NCBI GenBank assembly: GCA_018798825.1
Contig: CP076354.1
Coordinates: 1 to 64,000, forward strand
Length of the DNA stretch: 64,000 nt
Origin: Ochrobactrum sp. BTU1
GTDB taxonomy: Bacteria > Pseudomonadota > Alphaproteobacteria > Rhizobiales > Rhizobiaceae
Direction: 5' to 3'
Below are positions 60,101 to 64,000 of the stretch, in pieces (the first letter of the stretch is position 1; each line of letters begins with the position of its first letter). Position numbers and translations under genes: made by a program. Under the pieces are notes generated by a model. It saw only the letters and a list, made by a program, of their open reading frames with translations. It did no database searches and had not been told where the DNA came from.

Positions 60101-61749
60101 GTGTTCCGCTCGGACAGGGCGATATGGCGGTCGATATCAATCTCGCCAACCTGCCACTGACTGCACTGAATGGCGCTGTGAAAGGGCAGGACCTTGCGGG
60201 TAATGTCACGGGTACAGCGCGTGTCACCGGACCTTTGACCAATCCTGCTGCAAGCTTCAATCTGCGTGGCACAGGACTGGCGGCAAAGCCTCTGCGCGAC
60301 AACGGCCTTGCGCCGCTGAGCCTGCAGGCGGCTGGTAACTATGCGGCAAAGGCGGTCGATATTTCTTCGCTGACTGTTGATGGTCCGCAGGGCCTCAATG
60401 TCACAGCCAACGGCAAGGTTCCATTCTCGGGGCAGGGCCTTGGTGTCAATGTTTCTGGCAGCCTTCCACTAGCACTCGCCAACCGCTTCCTCGCGGACCG
60501 TGGTGCGCAGGCAAGCGGTACGCTTTCGTTGACGGCAAGTGTTTCAGGCGGATTTGATAAGCCACAGCTTCGCGGGATGTTCTCGGCGTCAGGTGCGCAG
60601 TTTATCGATCCTGAAACCAATGTTCGTCTGAACAACATCAATATTATGGGCGCGATGGAGGGTGAAACCATCACACTCCGTCAGGTCAATGCAGCCTTTG
60701 GTAGCGGTGGCGCGATTTCTGCAACTGGTACGATCTCGACTAACGCTGCAGCCAACTTCCCGGCCAATATCGATATCAAGCTTGATCGTGCGCGCTATGC
60801 CGACGGCAAGCTGGTGGTGGCAACGGTGAATGGTGGTATTACGATCTCCGGGCCGCTGATGCGTGATCCGCTGATTGCAGGCCGCATCGATGTGGATCGT
60901 GCCGAAATTACTGTGCCGGAAAATCTTGGCGGGGGCGCAACCTATGTTCCGGTGCGTCATATTAATACGCCCAAGAACGTTCAGGCGACGCTCGATCGCG
61001 CTAAAGTGGAAACGCGCCGCAGCAAGGTGCCGACGCCCACTGCGCGCCCGACAGTTCCGCGTCTTGATGTCGTTGTAAACGCGCCAAACCAGATATTTGT
61101 TCGTGGTCGTGGCATTGATACTGAGCTTGGCGGTCGCGTACGGCTGACAGGTCCTGTGACCGGCATCCAGCCCGTTGGCTCATTTGATCTTATTCGCGGT
61201 CGTATTGGCATTCTCGGCCAGCGCATTACCTTCGATGAAGGACATGTCACACTTGTTGGCGACCTTAATCCGCAAATCAACTTCGTTGCACGCAGTGAAG
61301 GCGATGACATCACGGCAATTGTTACGGTGACCGGCACCGTCGATAATCTCAATATCGTGTTCTCGTCTTCACCGGAATTGCCGCAGGACGAGGTGTTGGC
61401 GCATCTGATCTTCAAGCGCTCAATCGGCGAATTGTCGGCGTTTCAGATTGCACAGCTTGCTGCAGCAGCGGCAGAACTGGCCGGCGGTTCCAACAACTCG
61501 CTGATGGGTAAACTGCGTCAGGGCACGGGTCTCGACGATATTGATGTCGTGACTGACAGCAAGGGCGAAACTGCCGTCCGTGCGGGTCGCTATATTCGGG
61601 ACAATATTTATCTGGGTGTTGAAGCCGGTTCTGGCGGATCGACCAAGGGCACCGTCAATCTGGACATTTCCCGCAACCTGAAGGTCAAGGGCGCGCTTGG
61701 ATCAGAAGGCGATTCCAGCGGCGGTATCTTCTACGAAAAAGATTACTGA
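57127..61749 (+). CDS. tamB: TamB/MapB-family envelope-spanning protein
   Basis: 1540 aa, anchored by an N-terminal signal-anchor (FLALLVFILFAIPVVA). The body is built of many repeated beta segments (GNLSLADGSLNSAF-like, Asn/Asp/Gly-rich) forming the long hydrophobic groove for lipid transfer. The C-terminal TamB domain (SFDLIRGRIGILGQRITFDE and EVLAHLIFKRSIGELSAFQI) is intact. In Brucella the homologue MapB is needed for outer-membrane protein assembly and virulence (family knowledge). The start is TTG at 57127; ribosome coupling with tamA is likely. A terminator follows. Confidence 0.92.
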   Translation: MTRFLALLVFILFAIPVVAQEQAEEEKSYFISFVESKLSAPNRRIQFSGLSGLLSSEASVGAITIADREGVWLRIENAKLNWSRTALFTGRLSIQSLVAERIDLIRKPLPDNSLPSPESSSFSLPELPLSINIDSLDVSSLHFGQDIFGLQSEVSLNGNLSLADGSLNSAFNIKRLDGPGGNFSLRAAYANADQKLDLDLKVAEPANGIVANVLNIDGRPPVDLTLTGNGTLDDLKIDLALDTNGSRTLTGGFTLVRQADGRVFATRVDGPIAVLVPPAFRDFFGAETALVANGLLKDGGGFRLDDLALNTAALKIKASAESGNDGFLNKLRVDAAIQDDSKGEVLLPVKGGDTTINNATLQISYGDRPNNDWTGKLAVSGFKNATVSASSIVLDMGGVAENLGDITNRHVTFNVNGGISGIDATDAKVAEALGQKIDLAIAGGWRAGSAVELAKASIEGNGLSLELQGNIDDFAFNGDIIAKVASLAPYAELAGRDLAGSIDVKASGIVRPISGAFQLNLDGTAQNMRTGTEAVDNILDGEVRLSGALGRSAEGFSARDFRIGNELSEITANGSFASDKADFDFGVMLSDLKLLSDKASGRMTIKGSARGDDKLIALALRADAPQGTLADRKLADGALDFNALLDGNATTGASLSGKLAGSAFLNGEKIDLGSLIDIVNDEKRLTNLVFNAGGAHLSGNVTQNAKGLLAGQLNVDAPDISTAAALFLADATGAANADITLDANGERQNATVNAKANSLKINGNHIASADIALTAQDLFGVPVVDGTAAARDILVGTFGIDNFDAKANATGTKTEFTASTKLKIGTLANASGSLEPKDGGFELGLTSADVKQGSLSAVLAAPATIAMKGSDISFGDIIVNTGDGQVKVNGAIGERLDLSVALSNLPLALANTFKPDLGLGGTLNGTARVTGTREKPNAAFDIAARGVTAAQLKDQGIAPLNADAKGSSDNNRLNVDAHVTGGGGIDVTAKGGVPLGQGDMAVDINLANLPLTALNGAVKGQDLAGNVTGTARVTGPLTNPAASFNLRGTGLAAKPLRDNGLAPLSLQAAGNYAAKAVDISSLTVDGPQGLNVTANGKVPFSGQGLGVNVSGSLPLALANRFLADRGAQASGTLSLTASVSGGFDKPQLRGMFSASGAQFIDPETNVRLNNINIMGAMEGETITLRQVNAAFGSGGAISATGTISTNAAANFPANIDIKLDRARYADGKLVVATVNGGITISGPLMRDPLIAGRIDVDRAEITVPENLGGGATYVPVRHINTPKNVQATLDRAKVETRRSKVPTPTARPTVPRLDVVVNAPNQIFVRGRGIDTELGGRVRLTGPVTGIQPVGSFDLIRGRIGILGQRITFDEGHVTLVGDLNPQINFVARSEGDDITAIVTVTGTVDNLNIVFSSSPELPQDEVLAHLIFKRSIGELSAFQIAQLAAAAAELAGGSNNSLMGKLRQGTGLDDIDVVTDSKGETAVRAGRYIRDNIYLGVEAGSGGSTKGTVNLDISRNLKVKGALGSEGDSSGGIFYEKDY

Positions 61750-61770
61750 TCGATCAGTAAAGCTTGATCC

Positions 61771-61796
61771 AAAGGCCGGGTATCTCCCCGGCCTTT
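61771..61796 (+). terminator. Intrinsic terminator after tamB
   Basis: AAAGGCCGGG (61771-61780), TATCT, CCCCGGCCTTT (61786-61796), then ATTTTAT. Confidence 0.8.
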
Positions 61797-61930
61797 ATTT
61801 TATCGACCTCACAGTAACCATTTTTCTTAACGTTTACGCGAGTGATTTAACGCTTCCTCAACCATAAGGACGCAAATTGTTGGGACGATAAAAGGGCATT
61901 TTGCCGATTGTTTCGAGTTGGACGATTTGT

Positions 61931-62656
61931 ATGTCTAAGTTGAGTGAGAAATTAAGCCGTCGTCATTTTCTGCTGGGCACCGGCGCTGCCATGCTTGGCG
62001 GTGTCGCGGGCTGTTCGCAAACCATGGACATGTCTGCTTTTCAGATGAACATCGACCCGATGTCCACAAGCGGCATTTCGCCGATGCGTCCGCAGATCAG
62101 TGTCGATAAGAACATTACGACGCCGGATGTGATGTATGCTTCGGTGCAGGAAGGGCCTTATGCGCTTCCAGCCATTCCATATCAGAAAGTGCCGAAAGAA
62201 TTTCGCCGTCAGATCGTGCCTGATCCGACAGGCGAGGCGCCTGGAACCATCGTGGTTAGCACCAAGGATCACTTTCTGTATTACGTTCTCCCGGGTGGCG
62301 AAGCGCTGCGGTATGGCGTCGGCATCGGTAAGGCTGGCTTTGAATGGCAGGGCCGCGCCAATGTTCAATACAAGAAGCAATGGCCGCGCTGGACGCCTCC
62401 GCCGGAAATGATTCAGCGCAAGCCAGAGCTTGAAAAATACCGCAATGGTCAGGAGCCTGGGCCGCAAAATCCGCTGGGCGCGCGTGCGCTTTATATCTTC
62501 CAGAATGGCCGCGACACCGGCTACCGCATCCATGGGTCGCCGGAATGGTGGTCGATTGGTCAGTCCATGTCCTCGGGCTGTATCCGTTTGATGAACCAGG
62601 ACATCATCGATCTTTATAATCGTGTTCAGGGGCAAGCACCGATCATCGTTGGATGA
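61931..62656 (+). CDS. L,D-transpeptidase (YkuD domain), putative lipoprotein
   Basis: 241 aa. The N-terminus has both RRHFLLG (twin-arginine-like, residues 10-16) and a lipobox GVAGC at Cys28, so it may be Tat-exported and lipid-anchored. The catalytic domain has HGSPEWWSIGQSMSSGCIRL, the HX14-17[S/T]HGChN-type motif with the nucleophile Cys. Such enzymes form 3-3 crosslinks or attach outer-membrane proteins to peptidoglycan in Brucella-type bacteria. ATG 61931 preferred over 61901. Terminator follows. Confidence 0.9.
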   Translation: MSKLSEKLSRRHFLLGTGAAMLGGVAGCSQTMDMSAFQMNIDPMSTSGISPMRPQISVDKNITTPDVMYASVQEGPYALPAIPYQKVPKEFRRQIVPDPTGEAPGTIVVSTKDHFLYYVLPGGEALRYGVGIGKAGFEWQGRANVQYKKQWPRWTPPPEMIQRKPELEKYRNGQEPGPQNPLGARALYIFQNGRDTGYRIHGSPEWWSIGQSMSSGCIRLMNQDIIDLYNRVQGQAPIIVG

Positions 62657-62681
62657 TCGGTTCACCGATGGGCAAAAAATA

Positions 62682-62720
62682 GAGCGCGCACATATGATCT
62701 ATGTACGCGCTCTCGTTTTT
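62682..62720 (+). terminator. Intrinsic terminator after L,D-transpeptidase
   Basis: GAGCGCGCACAT (62682-62693) pairs with ATGTACGCGCTC (62701-62712) with one mismatch, followed by TCGTTTTT. Confidence 0.75.
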
Positions 62721-62766
62721 ACCGGACGGACTGGAGGCGTTTCGCCCGGCTGATCGTTGCTTTCGC

Positions 62767-62976
62767 TTATTCGTAATGAACCGGCTTGGTCGCGGTGTCG
62801 GCAAAAGCAACAAGGCGAGAAAGCTCGATCTTCATGCTGTCGACCGATGCATGAAGGGTGGTTGATGCAGTCGTATCCTGCGCCATCTGGGTCGATATTG
62901 CTGGCATGGCAAAGGCTGCCGTCGTAAGTGCGATAGCAGCAACAAAGCCGAGGCGTCGTTCGGTTCTGGCTTGCAT
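62767..62976 (-). CDS. Small exported protein of unknown function (69 aa)
   Basis: 69 aa with an N-terminal signal-like segment (RRLGFVAAIALTTAAFAMPAIS) and a short polar mature part (TLHASVDSMKIELSRLVAFA). A strong GAGGAGAACG ribosome site lies on the minus strand upstream of its ATG, which supports its reality. Function unknown. Confidence 0.65.
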   Translation of the reverse strand: MQARTERRLGFVAAIALTTAAFAMPAISTQMAQDTTASTTLHASVDSMKIELSRLVAFADTATKPVHYE

Positions 62977-63043
62977 TTTCGTTCTCCTCGCGCCGCTTTC
63001 TGCGGCCTAAATCAAATTCATTTCCTACGCAGCGTTCCTGAAA

Positions 63044-63553
63044 TCAGTGAAAGGTCGCGCGCCGGTTTATGTTCAAAGCACTGTCGATGGCGTGAATCGG
63101 TATTGGCAACAAAGTCTGTCCGAAATCGGCCAAAGTATCGGCAAAACTGCGGGCTGCATCTGCCACATCGTCGCAACGCCGTTTGCAGGCGATTGCTTCA
63201 AGGCATGTTTGGAGCAGTAAGCCATCCTGATTCTGAACGCCTGAAATCAGGCCCAGCGTCAGGCACTCTTCTCGGCAGACATGCTGTGAATCGAATGGAA
63301 AGGCGCGTAGCTGGCAGCTTGCACAATGACGCAGCACGCGGATGAACTGCGAGAGCTCCCCCACAGCACGCTTTGCTTCCGATGGTCCAAGCAATTCCGA
63401 ATAGAGGCCCCAGGTCATTTCCCAAGGAATGATCGATCCGGTTTCAAAACCAGCTGTCCAGCGGCGATAGCCTTCCAGCACCAGCTTCTCAGGCAGGCGA
63501 TCATAATAGCCCACGCTGTTGGCGCCGTTCAGCTCTGTTATGCGCATATTCAT
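63044..63553 (-). CDS. Cys-rich protein of unknown function
   Basis: 169 aa; no signal peptide or membrane segment. N-terminal half is Tyr/Trp-rich (YYDRLPEKLVLEGYRRWTAG, WEMTWGLYSELLG). The C-terminal half carries seven cysteines in helix-like spacing: HCASC, VCREEC, QTC and ACKRRC, interspersed with Ala/Leu-rich helical sequence. The spacing recalls metal-storage four-helix proteins (DUF326 type), but this is only a resemblance. Start ATG 63553 follows GGAGG on the coding strand; an upstream GTG at 63565 would put that site inside the gene. Confidence 0.65.
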   Translation of the reverse strand: MNMRITELNGANSVGYYDRLPEKLVLEGYRRWTAGFETGSIIPWEMTWGLYSELLGPSEAKRAVGELSQFIRVLRHCASCQLRAFPFDSQHVCREECLTLGLISGVQNQDGLLLQTCLEAIACKRRCDDVADAARSFADTLADFGQTLLPIPIHAIDSALNINRRATFH

Positions 63554-64000
63554 GTTCGCCTCCACTCAGAGGTACGAACTGACGCGCAGCTTTGCTGCTT
63601 TTGCTTCGCGAGGCGTTCTGTTTCCCCTCGCGCATTGCAATATCCGGTCGGCATAAGATGAAGTTGCCAAGGCAACCCATCCACATTTGCGGACCGGCAC
63701 TCACTGAGACCGATCATAGGTCCTCCAATCGAACGGGTTCAAGGCCCAAACATCAAAGGCTGCACAAAATAACTCTCGCGCATAAAAGCTCTAAATTGAT
63801 CTGGAGTCAATTACTCAGCTTTTAGAAAAGTGAATTATTTCAACAGTGTAGAATTATTCTAGACTATAAAAGTCATGTTTATAGCAATAAACGAAGAACG
63901 CAACCGCTACAATTGGGTAGCGGTTGCGGCAAACGGGCGCATAATGCACGGAGAGAAGCGCGTTACCACCCTTTGCTCTAGAGCGCCGTGCGCCCTTTTG
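63554..64000. other. Right-end intergenic region
   Basis: 447 bases with no convincing gene. The region 63800-63900 is AT-rich. A perfect hairpin CGCAACCGCTAC-AATTGG-GTAGCGGTTGCG lies at 63899-63928 without a T-tract. The window ends in GCTCTAGAGCGCCGTGCGCC, which resembles the beginning of another intergenic repeat cut off by the window edge. Confidence 0.5.
63899..63928. repeat. Perfect 12-bp inverted repeat
   Basis: CGCAACCGCTAC (63899-63910), loop AATTGG, GTAGCGGTTGCG (63917-63928). No poly-T on either side, so a standard terminator is unlikely; may be part of a longer repeat continuing past the window. Confidence 0.6.

Overview
The window reads as the dnaA end of the main chromosome of an alphaproteobacterium of the Brucella/Ochrobactrum group (Hyphomicrobiales). 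The evidence is the dnaA-dnaN-recF start, an EPSP synthase almost colinear with the Agrobacterium CP4 enzyme, a FYDLN-type acidic protein, a membrane-anchored CycM-like cytochrome, tandem YejA paralogues, a TamA-TamB (MapB) pair and rhizobial-style intergenic palindromic repeats. As far as I recall, the gene order matches the start of chromosome I in Brucella. No search was run, so species-level assignment is open.

Layout. 1-862: non-coding leader with two perfect tandem DnaA boxes. 863-7884 (+): dnaA, dnaN, recF, a MoeB/ThiF-like E1 enzyme, a GNAT acetyltransferase, and the large and small subunits of a bacterial aconitase X (probable cis-3-hydroxyproline dehydratase). 16555-7881 (-): a six-gene run with two YejA-like peptide-binding proteins, YejB, YejE, YejF and a GhrA-like 2-hydroxyacid dehydrogenase. 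16699-25162: CycM-like cytochrome, kdsB, pheA, nudC and a HIT protein, the 4.5S SRP RNA, dnaX-ybaB-recR and an MltB-type transglycosylase. 25202-33181: glutathione-independent formaldehyde dehydrogenase, a LysR regulator divergent from a YeiH-type transporter, a peptide deformylase broken by an in-frame TAG, rpsA, cmk and aroA. 33579-35545: FYDLN acidic protein, tRNA-Ala(GGC) and an acyltransferase. 36003-44538: a leucine/isovalerate catabolic cluster (acetoacetyl-CoA synthetase, ivd, mccB, mccA, HMG-CoA lyase, methylglutaconyl-CoA hydratase). 44871-48878: Liv-type binding protein, membrane-anchored phosphatase, small proteins and a molybdopterin-binding protein. 49480-53548: cyoABCD quinol oxidase. 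53932-63553: SH3 protein, tamA-tamB, L,D-transpeptidase and two small or unknown proteins.

The genes are mainly housekeeping (replication, recombination, translation, LPS and aromatic amino acid synthesis, envelope biogenesis) with several metabolic cassettes. Many genes overlap by 1-4 bases, which suggests translational coupling. There is no phage, IS element, integrase, CRISPR array or recognisable defence system. The points most worth a second look are the interrupted deformylase, the aconitase X pair coupled to a zinc-ligand-less E1 enzyme and an acetyltransferase, the stem-loop array between the binding-protein and permease genes of the yej operon, the dispersed palindromic repeats (one copy with an extra internal hairpin), the palindromes between aroA and the FYDLN gene, and a Cys-rich unknown protein at the right end. 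I saw no clear undescribed multi-gene system.
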